Shown: positions 45,940-58,214, counted from the first letter of the stretch. The stretch: 64,000 nt of DNA from Lichtheimia corymbifera B2541 (GCA_000697475.1 JNEU01000762.1:1-64000), one strand, 5' to 3'. A program made the numbers and translations. The notes: a model not told the origin generated them from the sequence alone.

Positions 45940-48676
45940 ATGGACCCAGGTACATAGATACCTTATCCATGCAAATGCACATTCTCATATCTAACATGTC
46001 ATGTTCTCCTAATAGATTCCCTCCTCACAATCGCTAGTGCCGGTCTTGGCGGCCTTCTTGGCAGCATGTACTTGGATTCACGTCTTTTACTCGGCAGAGA
46101 TTTTCATCAAATTCGGTCCGGTGCCGCTGCACAAATTTAGTAAGCATCATCATCTTATGTCATACTCTTATATCAACCACCACCAGAATACTCATACACA
46201 AAATGATCATCATAGTCATCGTTTATGGACATGGCAAGATAAATTGCATCTCTATTATCGGTTCCAAGCTAAGGCTAAGGCTCATCCCAACCGCGTCTTT
46301 GTCGTGTTTGAAGGCAAACCTTACACATACAAGCAACTCGAAAAAGGTAAGACAACGACGACACTTTTTACATTTCAAATGATATGTGTTACTAAAATCC
46401 CCGCTTTTAGCATCCAACCGTTTGGTAAGATTAAATTGCCCTGATGAGATTTGACATTTCGTTTTTCTGATAACCCTCACCACCTCTTCCAGAGTCATTG
46501 GTTGTTGGCCCACAATGTCAAGCGGAAAGGTAAAAAAGACAAATCCATCCATCCCATTGGGAGCGAGCAAGGAAACTAACTATGCATGCAATAGATATTG
46601 TTTGCATGATGCACCAGAACCATCCCACTTTTTATATCACATGGTTGGCAATTCTAAAGATTGGCGCAACCCCTGCACTGATCAACACCAATTTGGCTGA
46701 GGATTCCCTGTTGCATTGTATCAAGGTGGCCGATTCATCCATGCTCTTGTTTGACCCTGTCTACGAGAAACAAGTTGCTACCATCTCCGATAAATTAGCT
46801 CAGAATGGCGTCTCGCTTTGGGCTTATGGTGAATCCACCGAGAATGACGAGTTGCCACCTTTGGCGATTGCACCCACCCTCACACCAAGCGTTCTTGCTC
46901 AGCATAGTGACCGCGATACCGACGATGCTTTGCTCAAGGGTATCGGTAATTCCGATCCTGCCATGTTGATTTACACCAGGTAACGACCGTGTGATGTGAT
47001 GATAGGATAAGAGCAGGGAAAAAAGAGAAACTCATGCAATCTATTAGTGGTACAACCGGTATGCCCAAGGCAGCTGTAAGCCAACATGCTCGTGTTGACT
47101 GTAAGTAGGCAACGAAATGTTACGTGTCATGTCGCTAAATGCTTCCATCCGCTAGTTGGCGGTTTGATGTATTCGGGTGTTACTGGTCTCAGGGCTGATG
47201 ATCGCGTGTATTGTGTCCTTCCCTTGTATCACAGCTCAGGCAGTAAGTTGATGATCATTCAGCAATGGGGTTTCTTTTTTACTCATCCATCAAAATAGTT
47301 ATCGTTACGACAGCTGTCGCTTTGCAGGCAGGTGCTACCATTGTCTTGGGTCGTAAATTCTCTGCTAGTCGCTTCTGGGATGATTGTACCAAATACAATG
47401 TCACAGCATTTACCGTATGTCGATCGACAATGACGTACATGTGTCGATTTCATTGTTAACAGGAATGCTTATTTTTAGTACATTGGTGAATTCTGCCGCT
47501 ATCTGCTTAGCCAACCTCCACATCCACATGAAAGAAACCACAAGGTGCGTCTTGTCTATGGCAATGGCATGCGTCCTGATGTGTGGAACCGGTTCAGAGA
47601 CAGGTGATTTATTTTTTTTCCAAAGCATACGTTGATAAGGGTTGCTTATGAATCCTCTTTTTTACAGATTTGGTATCCCCGAGATTTGTGAATTTTATGC
47701 CGCCACTGAAGGTACCTGTTAACTTTTGGCAAGACATCCATTGTTTGCTCATAGCATGCATCCTTGTAGCTCCTACGACCTTGTTTAATCCCAACAAGGG
47801 CCATTTTGGTTCTGGATCGGTTGGTCATCGAGGCTATCTCTTCCGTGCCATTCGTCGTGAGCTCAAGTTGATCAAGATTGATCCCATCTCTGAAGAACCT
47901 GTTCGCGGACCAGATGGCTTTTGTGTTGTGGTAGGTATCCATGCATGCCATCATCCATAAGCGAGGGTGACGCTAACCTTTTTCATTATTTTTTATCAGA
48001 GCGACTATGGTGAACAAGGAGAATTGCTTGTCCGCATTGATAATGCTGATGCTTTGGGCTTTGATGGCTACTATAAGAACGAAGGTGCCACGAAAAAGAA
48101 GATCCTTACCAATGTTTTGGAAAAGGGTGATGCCTACTTCCGCAGTGGTGATCTCTTGCAAATGGATCGTGATGGTTTCTACTTTTTCGGTGATCGTGTT
48201 GGTGACACTTTCCGCTGGAAGGTAATATCTATCATCATCATCATGAAATCAAAACCTGTTGATTGACATGTACATTTCAATAGTCTGAAAATGTTGCTAC
48301 AACCGAAGTAGCACACGCAGTGGGTCTCTACCCTGTGCTCGCTGAAGCCAATGTTTATGGTACCTTGGTTCCACACCATGATGGCCGTGCTGGTATGGCT
48401 GCTGTGGTAGTCAAGGAGGGCGAGACTCTTGATTTCAAGGACTTTTACGCTTATTTGAAACGCAAGCTTCCCAAATACGCTATCCCATTGTTTATTCGAT
48501 TTGTACCTTCCATGGAGCTCACTGGCACCTTTAAGCAACAAAAGGTTCAATTCCGTAACCAAGGCATTGACCTTGATAAGATCGACGATCCCGTCTTTTG
48601 GTTGCGAGGCGACACTTATGTCCCATTCAAGCGAGAGGATTATCAAAGCATCTTGGATGGCAAAGTTAGTCTATAG
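45940..48676 (+). CDS. FAT1: FAT1-type fatty-acid transport protein / very-long-chain acyl-CoA synthetase
   Basis: A highly split gene with more than ten exons. The first codes only MDP plus one base (45940-45949), then 46016-46139, 46216-46346, a 14-bp exon 46411-46424, 46493-46529, 46595-46979, 47048-47100 and further exons to the TAG at 48674-48676. An N-terminal membrane-type segment ([17 protein letters not shown]) precedes the enzyme. The AMP-binding motif [12 protein letters not shown] is split by an intron. The family signature [20 protein letters not shown] lies near 48187-48310 and distinguishes FATP/FAT1 from other acyl-CoA synthetases. The role is activation and import of long and very long fatty acids at the plasma membrane or peroxisome. 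The start is the ATG whose short exon keeps phase with exon 2. Confidence 0.9.
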
Positions 48677-49101
48677 ATTTGTATCTTTATTCCTAGAATC
48701 AAACACCTATAACCTGTACACCTATAAATCCAATCCCACCAAAACCGATCATCCCTTTTAAAAACCACCATTGTCATCCCCAATAAAACCAGAAGTATAT
48801 ATGCACTGATATCCCAACCCATAGCATCACCCTTCATTACTAGTCATAGCCCTTGCTATATACATGGCATCTCAATTTGATGTTCTCTCAAAAGACGCTT
48901 TCAACGTATCCATAGATATACAAGCAGTAAATCGAATCCATTTCTCGCGCGTTGTGAACCATAGACTCCACACGTCATACGTCATTGACAAGCTGAGGAT
49001 GCATTTTCAAAGGAAGAGAGAGCGAGCAGCCATTTGCTTTAATGTGATCGAAAAAAGTAGGGGTTGATGAATAAAAATCAAACGAAAGGTTGCTGTACAA
49101 G
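48677..49101. other. Intergenic region between convergent genes
   Basis: 425 bp. A 67-codon frame at 48864-49067 (plus) is present but unsupported. Confidence 0.4.
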
Positions 49102-49626
49102 TTAACGACGAATGGGTGGACGTCCACGGAAACCACCACGGCCTCTGCCTCGTGCTAAAAGAAAAACGCGCGATTCATATCATACATTAGTAACCATATC
49201 CAACACTTGTCTTCGCATCCGTACCTTGGGCACGAGCCACAGTTGCCCGCCCTCGTCCTAAACCGATACCACGACCCTTGAGAGCACCAGGTCCAACTTG
49301 CTTAAACATGGGTGCATTCTTGAGCATATCGGGCACGATGAAGAAGCGTACAGTAGATCCACGAATGTATACTTGATCGAGCTGGGAAACACGTCCATCG
49401 CGTGCAGTAACCGTGATTTCTCTAAGCTGAATGTTCATATTGTCCTCGGCTATACAACAAACCACCATACGCTTTTAGATTTCCATTGCAGATTGCACGT
49501 TTCAAAAGATGCTCTCTTACCAGCGAGTAACTTGCCACGGTACAATTGACCCGTCTTCAACTCCAAAGTGATAATATGACCTTGTGCTTCATGAAGCAGT
49601 TTGATGGGGACACCGATCGTGGACAT
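49102..49626 (-). CDS. SMD3: Small nuclear ribonucleoprotein Sm D3
   Basis: Three exons (49521-49626, 49225-49449, 49102-49154) encode 127 residues. Sm1 motif: [15 protein letters not shown], then EDNMNIQL. Sm2 motif: [20 protein letters not shown]. The C-terminus is Arg-Gly rich ([30 protein letters not shown]), a usual site of arginine methylation in Sm D3. The protein belongs to the heptameric ring on spliceosomal snRNAs. The start at 49626 opens with [17 protein letters not shown] as in orthologues. Confidence 0.95.
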
Positions 49627-49719
49627 GTTTGTAGTGTGATGTACAGCAAGAAAAACAGCGTCAAGTAGCTCTGGATGCTCTTAGGTCGATGATGCCAGCT
49701 TAGTGACTGCACGTTTGCA

Positions 49720-49875
49720 CCCCACCTGGTGTACCCTACCTGTCTTAAAACTCAAGTGGCGCACCCTACCTCTTGGTTTTTTTTTTCTTGCACCCACCAC
49801 ACCACACCACACTACATCACACCACACCATATCGTACACCCTACCATGGCGTACACCCTACCAGCAATGTAGGCA
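49720..49875 (+). promoter_or_regulatory. CACCCTACC/TACCCTACC motif cluster upstream of Sm D3
   Basis: The motif (N)ACCCTACC occurs at about 49730 (TGTACCCTACCTG), 49753 (GCACCCTACCTC), 49834 (GTACACCCTACCATGG) and 49853 (GTACACCCTACCAG). A CACCACACCACACC tract lies between. The motif resembles the telobox-like elements found in promoters of ribosome and RNP genes; that role is inferred. Confidence 0.45.
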
Positions 49876-50235
49876 ATGTCCCAATCAACGTATAGCATCG
49901 CTTCCCTGTAGAATTACGTTTTGAATCTGCAACCCACTTTGAAGGCTGGCTTATACTGCTTGGGAGTTTTGGTCATCGACTTTATGATACTACTCATTTA
50001 TTTGAACATGTTATATGCTAGTGTCTAAAGATAAGTATATTGTTGGAGGGATTCTATGGAAAAAAGGATACAGGCTAAAAATTGGTTAAATCTAGGACCT
50101 CTTCGATATCAGAGTTGTCAGAATCATATTGGGAATCTTCTGAAGGGACAGAAATGGGATCTTCTGTGACGCTACCAATCACATCAATCGCATTATAAAT
50201 GAATATAGATTAGCCAATTCTGAATCTTTGTAAAT
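49876..50235. other. Intergenic region
   Basis: 360 bp between the motif cluster and the OTU-like frame. No gene seen; a short frame fragment on the minus strand (acidic, about 50090-50210) may be a lost continuation of the OTU-like gene. Confidence 0.35.
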
Positions 50236-50703
50236 TTAACGGCGCATATAAAAAAAGCGCTGAATAAACACAATATACACAGGATCTTCTGTGATCATTG
50301 GTAAGCCTTGGTGAGGTGTATGAGTGCGCTCTAATTCCAACCAAAAATGAGGGTACCATGAATCTTGCGACATATCATGAGTGACATATTTAGGTCTGTA
50401 GGGCTCAACGTCTGGCCAAGGAAAGGATACATTTTCACGGATTTTCACCAAAATGAAATGGCTATTCATCAGCTGCAATACAAATGGATGGACCCAGTTG
50501 GCTTGTGATGGTGGAGTGCGGTACGGCAAAAACAAATGGGTGCCTTTTTTCGAGTACATTGCAATTGGCCGCTTAAATGTATCAGCAGCAATCTTCGTAC
50601 AATCCCGGGTAAGGAACCATTGGCCTAAGGGTCGCTTCAAGATTGCCTTGATTCTTTTCTCCTTGACATCATCATAACGACCTTCGTCATTGTATATAGT
50701 CAC
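50236..50703 (-). CDS. OTU-like cysteine protease fragment
   Basis: An open frame of 155 residues. The order GQWFLTRDCTKIAADTFKRP, IAMYS, THLFLPYRTPP, PFVLQLMNSHFILVKI resembles the C-terminal half of OTU-type domains: a Trp-containing helix, a PI strand, then the NSHF segment carrying the catalytic histidine. The catalytic DGNC-type cysteine motif of the N-terminal half is not present, so this is either a 5'-truncated gene or an exon of a longer one. OTU domains of this kind are often associated with transposons in fungi. Accessory surroundings support a mobile origin. Confidence 0.45.
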   Translation of the reverse strand: MTIYNDEGRYDDVKEKRIKAILKRPLGQWFLTRDCTKIAADTFKRPIAMYSKKGTHLFLPYRTPPSQANWVHPFVLQLMNSHFILVKIRENVSFPWPDVEPYRPKYVTHDMSQDSWYPHFWLELERTHTPHQGLPMITEDPVYIVFIQRFFYMRR

Positions 50704-51085
50704 TGCCAGTGCACGTAAACCACAATTACCATACCGTCTTTAACTATTATTCATTGTCGTAATCTGAGGATCTATCCCACCATCTCATTCACACTCAGCC
50801 TGATTGCATCATCACATCTATATACACACGCGTATTCACCCCTAAATAAACTTGGTCTTTCTTTCTCTTATTGAGTCTCACGGACACTTACTACTACCAG
50901 TTTTCTCTCTCTCGCTTTACAGCTCACATACACACATACACACACACACACTCATCTTTTATCTCCATATATCACATTCATAATGGCAAATAGCTGCAAC
51001 CAGAAAAATTCATCCATAATCATCCTTAGTAAGAAGGTATTGTATGCATTAGTCACAAAGACGAAGTTATATCTTTATTTTAACT
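50704..51085. other. Intergenic region
   Basis: 380 bp with a CA repeat at about 50932-50950. No gene seen. Confidence 0.4.
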
Positions 51086-52749
51086 TCAAATATTGTCAGC
51101 TAATCCCCTAAATCGATTTCCTAGTTTCTGTCGAGCATACTTTAGAGTTTCAGCAGTGGGGGTATCAACGTGGAAGTTCCCAGTAACAGTCATTACAGCG
51201 AGAGGTCCAGCATGGTAGTCAACAAAATAACGCAAACCATCATTGTCTAAAATACCGAGTAATCGAGATCCTTCGGACGACAAAACGAGTGTGACCAACG
51301 GTAACCTTGCTAGAGCAAGAAACATAGGTAATGTAACTTGCAGAGGAGACATGTGCACTTCAATGTGTTGTAAAACAGTAGCGCTCGAAAACAATTGCAG
51401 TAACAATAAACCATGTACTCGCCAAGATAGTATATCGATGCGCCTAAGATGAGGGATTCTTGCAATGGAAGACACCTTAGCGCTATCATTCATTCTGATC
51501 TGGTTTTCAAGTGGAATGGGTGCGATTGATAGTGCAATGCTTTGTAGCGATGGATGCTGTTGGGCCATGTCATGTAGTTGATTGAAAATATCTGTCGACA
51601 ACGACACCTCAGACAAGTATAAGTGGAGTGATGTCAGATGCTGAAATGATCCCAGAGATGATATGTACGCCTCCACCTCGGCCACCCCCAAAGCTAAACC
51701 GATTGAATTCAATGAATGCCGATTCTGATAAAAAATATCCCATGGATGGTCGTTTGGCATGAGGTCACCATAACAATGCAGCAAAGACAAGTGTTTGAGA
51801 TTGTTCTGATCAATAAAACGACCTGCATCGGTGACATCGATGTCCAGTGCTCGTAAAGAAATGGTGTTGCTGACTGGTTGCCGATCATCGATGTCATTGC
51901 AAAATAGAGTAACAGGATGAAAGTTGTAAGGCAAATAACACAGGTGTTGAAGATTAGGGCACCGTTCATCCAATATAGCTCTGCTTCGGGCCTTGTCCCC
52001 TTTGTTGCGTACACCTAGAAACTTGAGGCGTACGCAGCTGAGTAGGATGTGCTCCAGGTCGATGATAGTGATTTCATATTCCCTTACGTCCAAGTATTGC
52101 AAATTGTTACAGCTGGATGACTGAGCAAGTGTGAGCCGTAAATCGGAGCATATGGATGGCGGAACATGTGTGGTGAATTGACCATTGGACAAGGCGATGG
52201 ATTCTGTACATCCATTCATACTCAAATAAGCAATAGTTGGAGAATGGCGAAGGATACTTTGGACGTCGAATGCTGTTGTTACCGGAATACGCATGCCGGG
52301 TGAGATCTTCAAATGAGAGAGTTTTGGTAACTTCCCCAAATGCATTCCTAAGTCCGTTTCGATGTCGCTGTACTCGAGACCTGTGTTTTTTATCATCACC
52401 GTTATTACTACGAAGATACAAGTAGCTATCATAGCATCCACTTACATAACGTTGATACATTGGGAAAGAATGGTAGAATAAGTGATTCAATCACAGAATC
52501 AGTCTCCGAGTGATAAGCATAATTTTTAAGGACCATAGAGCGGACATAGGCGCCAACTCGTGCCATAGATCTTGCGTATCCCCGGTAGTCTCTTCTCCCA
52601 TTTAGAACAATGTAGCCAGGAAAATCAGTTACATAATATAGAACTGAATTATGCCATTGTCGAGAAACAAGCATGCATTGAAGAACGTCGAAGAATGACA
52701 AAAGCGCAAAGATTTGTAGAAGCACCTCAAAAGGGAGTACATCGATCAT
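51086..52749 (-). CDS. F-box/leucine-rich-repeat protein
   Basis: Two exons (52446-52749 and 51086-52380) encode 532 residues. An F-box opens the protein (MIDVLPFEVLLQIFALLSFF, then VLQCMLVSRQWHNSVLYYV). Degenerate leucine-rich repeats follow (LPKLSHLKISPGM, LQYLDVREYEITIIDLEHIL, NLKHLSLLHCYGDL, FQHLTSLHLYLSEVSL, LRRIDILSWRVHGLLLLQLF). F-box/LRR proteins are substrate adaptors of SCF ubiquitin ligases; the substrate is unknown. These genes form large, fast-evolving families in Mucoromycota. The start is the methionine directly before the F-box, rather than an upstream in-frame one at 52803. Confidence 0.8.
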
Positions 52750-52864
52750 GTTGTAGTAAACAAAAAGTGTCGTTGTTGAGTAATTGGATAAGATGATGGG
52801 CAAGTAAAAAGGATTGGTCTTTTATAATGAAAGAAACATTGGTAAGATCCATGCATCTTTTGAT

Positions 52865-53245
52865 CACTACTATAACGTAGCAATTTTATCAATGGCTACT
52901 CTATCACTTAGCAATTTTATCAATGGCTACTTTATCACTTAGCGGTGCAATGCAATGGTGATCCCACCCGGTCCTTTGATCCGTGCAAGAGTATAACAAC
53001 TTTATCAATGGATACAACTCTATCACTTAAACAGGGATTACCAAAAAAGAGATAATACCTGCAATGTTGGAAAATTGACGTGTACACATCTGAAAGGGAC
53101 CTGATGAGATCACCGTTGCATTGCACCATTATTAGGTGATAGAGTTTATCCATTGATAAAGTTGCTGTACTCTTGCACGGATCAAAGGACCGGGTGGGAT
53201 CACCATTGCATTGCACCGCTAAGTGATAAAGTAGCCATTGATATG
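52865..53245. repeat. Minisatellite arranged as a small inverted repeat
   Basis: One block (about 52905-53030) reads TTTATCAATGG...TGCAATGCAATGGTGATCCC...CCGGTCCTTTGATCCGTGCA. It reappears as the reverse complement at about 53138-53245, with a spacer of about 108 bp. Two short extra units lie at the left edge (ATTTTATCAATGGCTACT, twice, from about 52879). The same sequence family occurs at 63560-63870. Confidence 0.8.
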
Positions 53246-53855
53246 CCATGTATGGTTGTTGAGTAATCGTAGACGAGGTGAGAGCAATACTCGAAGTAGG
53301 GTGCTTATTCAGAGAAGGAACCAGGAAACTAAGATTGGATAGTAGCCAGGGATATAGCCAAACACGAGCTGAGTCTGGTTGATAAGGGGTACATTTGATA
53401 TTCATGGACACGATCACAAGATCAACTACACTTGACGTTCTCGATTCATCAGGCGGCAATTTCTTTATAGTGATCCGCGGTTGAAAATAAAGAAATTGGG
53501 GAATGAAATACACATCCAGCAGGTAAATCCCTGCCATCACAGTAAACGTTTTCGTCTCTGCTCAATGCGCACATTGGTGTTTCAATACAATACGATTGAG
53601 AGGTCAACATACATATGTAGCAGTTTAAATGTTTGACATCAATGCTTTGGATCAATAATCACTTCCGTTTCTTTGCTTTCATTATTTATCAGCGCGCGTG
53701 ATGTTGTGTATTAGTGATTGACAAGTATTCAATAGGTGTGTAGAGTAACCCCTTTTTATTCACCCTTGACCTATCATTGACAGCAACAGATAAGTATAAA
53801 AAGTTGGGGTTAAAGAGGGAGTACATATCCTAATCTTCTCGTTCAATTCGCAAAC

Positions 53856-54062
53856 ATGCCCTTTTTCGCAAGCAAAGCATACATGCCTACTATCCAAGGT
53901 GAATTCGAACGCCTTATGCAAATCGAAAGATCCAAAATCAAACGAGGCCTTACAAATGAAGAGGAAAGGGCCCTTATGGACCAAGCAAGGGCAAGAGTCA
54001 TAAGAGAAATGAACGCAAGGTTGACGAAAGACGTCTCCGGGTCATGGGATGGTCACAAATAA
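53856..54062 (+). CDS. Small hypothetical protein, 68 residues
   Basis: One exon starting MPFFASKAYMPTIQGEFERL and continuing with charged, helical sequence (TNEEERALMDQARARVIREM). A TATA box lies 60 bp upstream (53795-53802) in the usual position, with an A/T-rich 3' end and AATAAA-like signals after the stop. No domain is recognised. The promoter and helix-rich composition make it more credible than most short frames here. Confidence 0.5.
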   Translation: MPFFASKAYMPTIQGEFERLMQIERSKIKRGLTNEEERALMDQARARVIREMNARLTKDVSGSWDGHK

Positions 54063-54554
54063 AAAACTTTATCAAATAAAATGATATCATGTTGACATTT
54101 CAATCAAGCTATATTGAAACTTGAAGGGTAGTAGATGTATTACACTGAGATATTACGGTATAGAAGGGATAGATAGAAGGATAAAAAGCATGTTGAGAAT
54201 AAATATACTACATTCAAGATATTAAAGATGCTGTTTCCAGCTACAACTACAACATGTCTTATATAGGTTTCTAGGGTGGTTGTGTGGCGATGCTATATAG
54301 AGATGGCGTTTACATATGAAGATGTTGGGGATACACGAGATGAAGGGGCACGTTTTTGTGTAATGAACCTTGAGTGTGTATGTGTATACAGTGTCCTCTC
54401 GCGGGATAAGTGTGGCCGCTGTGATACAAAGGCTTGTCATCTTGTATTCGGGGTGTATTGATACTTGAAATACGACAAAGGTCACTCCAGGATGAGTTTG
54501 TTCTAGTTGACAGTAGCAGAGAGTGGCCATTGACGCCAATTATGAGAGACGTTT
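54063..54554. other. Intergenic region
   Basis: 490 bp between the small gene and the left inverted repeat. No gene seen. Confidence 0.4.
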
Positions 54555-55660
54555 AGCATTAAAAGATGCATTTCGATGCGTTGACTATTTCTGGAATACT
54601 AACCATGCCATGTTTTATTGTGCAATCTTTAAGTATAAGTACGAGTGATCTCGTTAACGATGGAAGCGTGATTGGTAGCACATGTATGCAGAGTGAATGT
54701 CTCTTTTTATTGATGACAACATCGAGCATAATAGCAAAAGAATGCTTCGGAATGGATTGAATTAAAAAAAAAAGCTGATGCTTAGCTGTTGTTGGATCAT
54801 AATTATCATGGTAAAGTGTAAATGACACACACAACCTTTTGCGATACGTGAGGATCATGCATTTTATTTACGTGTATCTATTATTGCCAATCATGAATAT
54901 GAAGGAAGATGATGGTTGGTGTTTGAGCGGATGGTATGTTTGGGGTGTAGTAATTGAATGGCCTCAGCGTACAAATTGGTTCATGCAACTCGACCTTCTC
55001 CTACATCGAAATGTGCTATAGAACCACTGTTGTCCTACTCGTATGTAGCTTGATACACTTTTATTATTGGATGTCGCTTACTTATTTATCTTCCTAAATG
55101 CAATCATCACCATGACCTATTTGTGCAGCAACCTGTCAAGGATGTGTTTGTGTAACGACCACGTGCCATTTTACTCAGCTCTCCATCTTTCTGTTATTGC
55201 AGCCGGTACTATCCACTAAGAGAAAGCAACTCCATCACGCCCTCTTTAAGCTTTTTGTCTCTTCCTGTTCCATTCAAGTACAACTACCACCTACAAACTA
55301 TTGTCCTGCTTCAACCTCGTCATGTCAATCCTAGAACGATTGCATTGATCTGACCCTCTTTGATTGAATGGCAACTTCATGGCACGAACATATCCGTCTT
55401 TTCACTATACTGCAACACACGCTCTTGTACATCCTTCTACCACAAGCAAACGTAATAGCAGCTGTCTTTACTCCATTGTCTTCAAGTTATTTGCAGCAAC
55501 ATGTATTTTAAGTGAACAGCAGATAGTTATAGTATAGAAGCAATTTATTTACATGTAGCAACTTGCTTCAATACAAACAAGTTCCTGAGATCATGGAGGG
55601 AATTGGGTATTTTGGGCTCGGATAATGAAGGGTCAAGATAGTGGTTGACAATGGTCGGAG
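54555..55660 (+). repeat. Left long inverted repeat flanking the KH-like gene
   Basis: About 1.1 kb that pairs as reverse complement with 58215-58865 (inner part) and with about 60150-60690 (outer part). Example: left GACCACGTGCCATTTTACTC (about 55160) against right GAGTAAAATGACACGTGGTC (about 58679). Similarity is clear but imperfect. The right copy is split by a 1.3-kb segment. Confidence 0.8.
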
Positions 55661-56127
55661 CGGAAGGGCGTATATCAACAACGATCATATAATTGGTCTT
55701 TTCAACCAACATATCGGATAGTTATGGTGGATGGATGTAATCTAGTGCAGTCGAATGATTAGAAATCCTAGAATAGTGATCGTGGACACACATACGTGTC
55801 ATGAATCGAATTCCTGAAAAAGGATATAATATAGAAGCTTTTGTACTTGGTCTTTGTAGGATATGCACGTGTATATATAGACATGTTGAAAATGCTCAAT
55901 AATAAACAAAAGGGGTGAAGTATATCCCAAGTTGGGGTGAGCGCACCTTGAAACGTTTGACTCTCTTTCTTTATACCCCACAAAACGAATTATTATATCC
56001 ATGTACAACCGCAAAGTGAGTTATATTGATTTATTGACAACTAAAAGCAAGCAAAGGAGAAATGGGAGTATGGATGACGAGGAGGAGAAAAGCAAAGCAA
56101 CGAGCTGGTGAGGGGATGCTAGGATGA

Positions 56128-58113
56128 TTACATGAGGGTGTTCCAATATTGGGTTACCTCTGAGGAAAGAATGGACGATATCTTTTGGGCCATGTTCATG
56201 ATCTTTTGAGCGCTTTCAGTCTCTGTTGCCAAAAAGTCACGTGGAGTCCAACAGGGATCTTGACCAATCTCAAGGCCGGGGTTGTCAGCAAAGCGGTCAG
56301 TCCATTCTTCACGGTGAGCTGATACCTTGTAGAGGACGCGATTAGGTTCTCGATTCGATAAGTCAAAATGGAGCTCTTGTCGCATTTCAGAGATCCTCAT
56401 GGACTCCAAGTCCCAAATCTCGTCTTGAATGATTTCAATGATCCATTTTCCTTCGTATTCGTACTGCCATTTGGTCTTTTGTGTGACGAACATGGGGATA
56501 TAATCGCGTGATCTGAGGGGTAGATCCATGCGGCCTGTGGTCTTACTCAAGCGAAGGCTGTCAACGAATTTGCCATGTGGAGAATCCATATTGTGAGAAA
56601 GACGACGTGCGGTTTGCAGCTCAAGATCCCACGAGTATGCAGATTCCAAATCAGCGCAGTTGACAGTGATACGATCATGACAATCAGTCAACGTATTCCA
56701 TAATGCAACACGGTGCTCATTGGTGAAAAGGCAAATAGTGGTCGTAAGTGTCATGTTGTCATCGTTAGGTGGTGATGTTGGTGCTGATGCTTCACGACGT
56801 GATCGATGGCTGGGAGGACTTTGCTTGGCAGTGAACGTGAGATATTGTTTGGCCTCAATGACAAAGGATGTTTGAGGGGAGCCATAGAATTCAGTCGCAT
56901 GTTGATTCATGTATTCAAAGAGGCCTCGCATGTCATGCTCCGTACGACCAACACATGGAGCTAATTCCATATGGAACTCTGGATTGTTAAATGTCTCCAA
57001 TGCAAGCTTGTCCACTTGGATCGTGTCGTCAATGCGGGGATAGTTGATCAAACACATTTGACCAAAGCGAAGCTTCATGCGGATCTGCCAATCAAACAAG
57101 CGAATGTTCTCCAATCCATGCTCCAATGCATGTCGTATCTTTTCCGCATTTTCATCATCCATATCTTGAAGACTCTCGAGAAGATTACTATTGGTATCTT
57201 CTTCCTCTGTTGCTGATGATGTGAAGCTGGTAATGGGAGCATCCAAATTGGCCAAGTTGGTGGAATCTTCGTAAGTGTTGATGCTGATTGGTTCTAAGAG
57301 TCGATGATATGACAACATCATTTGCTGAGCGCTTCCAGTAGCATATCGGTAGGTGACAAATCCTTTAGGCAGCCTGCGATACTTGACAAGCATATAGTTG
57401 CGTGGTTGCTTCATCAGATGCAATACGGCTCGATAAGGGCGATGGAGACGGGCATTGAGCGAATACCAATTTCGTATACGAGTGCGTGCCATGATGACAC
57501 GATCCTTTTCTTGACCTGCGATGTGTATGATGTTGTCATTGTTGGTGTCAACATACACCCAACATTTGCAGCTTGCACGGATCTGATCGAGAAAGGCGTC
57601 ACGGGTATCCAACAGCTTTGTCAAAGGCACCTCATCATTTCGGGGTTCCGCGGTATCATTGTAAGGTTGTGGAGCATCTGGATAGCCTTGATAGATTTGT
57701 TGTGCGGCTTGTTGGGCTGCTTTACGATCAACACGTCGTTTCTCCCATGTTTTCACCTTGCGTTCTGGTTTGCTCCACTTTTCGGTGCGTCGTCGATTGG
57801 GTTCTGCTTTCTCGTCGAGTCGCTCCACGATTTGATGCAGATGCTGTTTGGCCCGGTTCACGCTTGCTTTCTCACCCCAAATATCCACTTGGTACATGCT
57901 TGCATTATATTTCAAAGAAGCGCCAGTGTCCTGTCGAAATTCGTCAAGCATAGAGTGCTTTTCACCCAACACATCAGTCAAAGAATGATCGGGAGGCAAT
58001 ATATAGCAATCCATATGCATTTGATCAGGCATAATGGTAGGATCACGCAATGACTCTTCTTGTTCATTGTCGTCATAAGGAACTTGGGATGCGTTGGAAG
58101 GTACAATAGACAT
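56128..58113 (-). CDS. KH-like domain protein of unknown function
   Basis: A single-exon gene of 661 residues. Near residues 40-100 is a KH-like stretch (DVLGEKHSMLDEFRQDTGAS, YQVDIWGEKASVNRAKQHLHQ), where GEKH occupies the place of the GxxG loop. A lysine/arginine-rich linker follows (RRTEKWSKPERKVKTWEKRR). A second KH-like segment may be present at about 165-220 (LDTRDAFLDQIRASCKCWVY, IIHIAGQEKDRVIMARTRIR). The remaining 400 residues hold no recognised domain. It could be RNA-binding, similar in layout to fungal KH/SLS1-type proteins; I am not sure. It lies wholly between the arms of a long inverted repeat, so it could be cargo of a mobile element. It is intron-free, unlike most neighbours. 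Confidence 0.65.
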   Translation of the reverse strand: MSIVPSNASQVPYDDNEQEESLRDPTIMPDQMHMDCYILPPDHSLTDVLGEKHSMLDEFRQDTGASLKYNASMYQVDIWGEKASVNRAKQHLHQIVERLDEKAEPNRRRTEKWSKPERKVKTWEKRRVDRKAAQQAAQQIYQGYPDAPQPYNDTAEPRNDEVPLTKLLDTRDAFLDQIRASCKCWVYVDTNNDNIIHIAGQEKDRVIMARTRIRNWYSLNARLHRPYRAVLHLMKQPRNYMLVKYRRLPKGFVTYRYATGSAQQMMLSYHRLLEPISINTYEDSTNLANLDAPITSFTSSATEEEDTNSNLLESLQDMDDENAEKIRHALEHGLENIRLFDWQIRMKLRFGQMCLINYPRIDDTIQVDKLALETFNNPEFHMELAPCVGRTEHDMRGLFEYMNQHATEFYGSPQTSFVIEAKQYLTFTAKQSPPSHRSRREASAPTSPPNDDNMTLTTTICLFTNEHRVALWNTLTDCHDRITVNCADLESAYSWDLELQTARRLSHNMDSPHGKFVDSLRLSKTTGRMDLPLRSRDYIPMFVTQKTKWQYEYEGKWIIEIIQDEIWDLESMRISEMRQELHFDLSNREPNRVLYKVSAHREEWTDRFADNPGLEIGQDPCWTPRDFLATETESAQKIMNMAQKISSILSSEVTQYWNTLM

Positions 58114-58214
58114 TTTGAGGTAAGAGAGAGAGAAAGAGAGATAAAGAAAAGGTAGGACATGACCACAGAATCGATTTTATACTCATTATACACCCTTCCG
58201 ATCCGACCGTTGTC

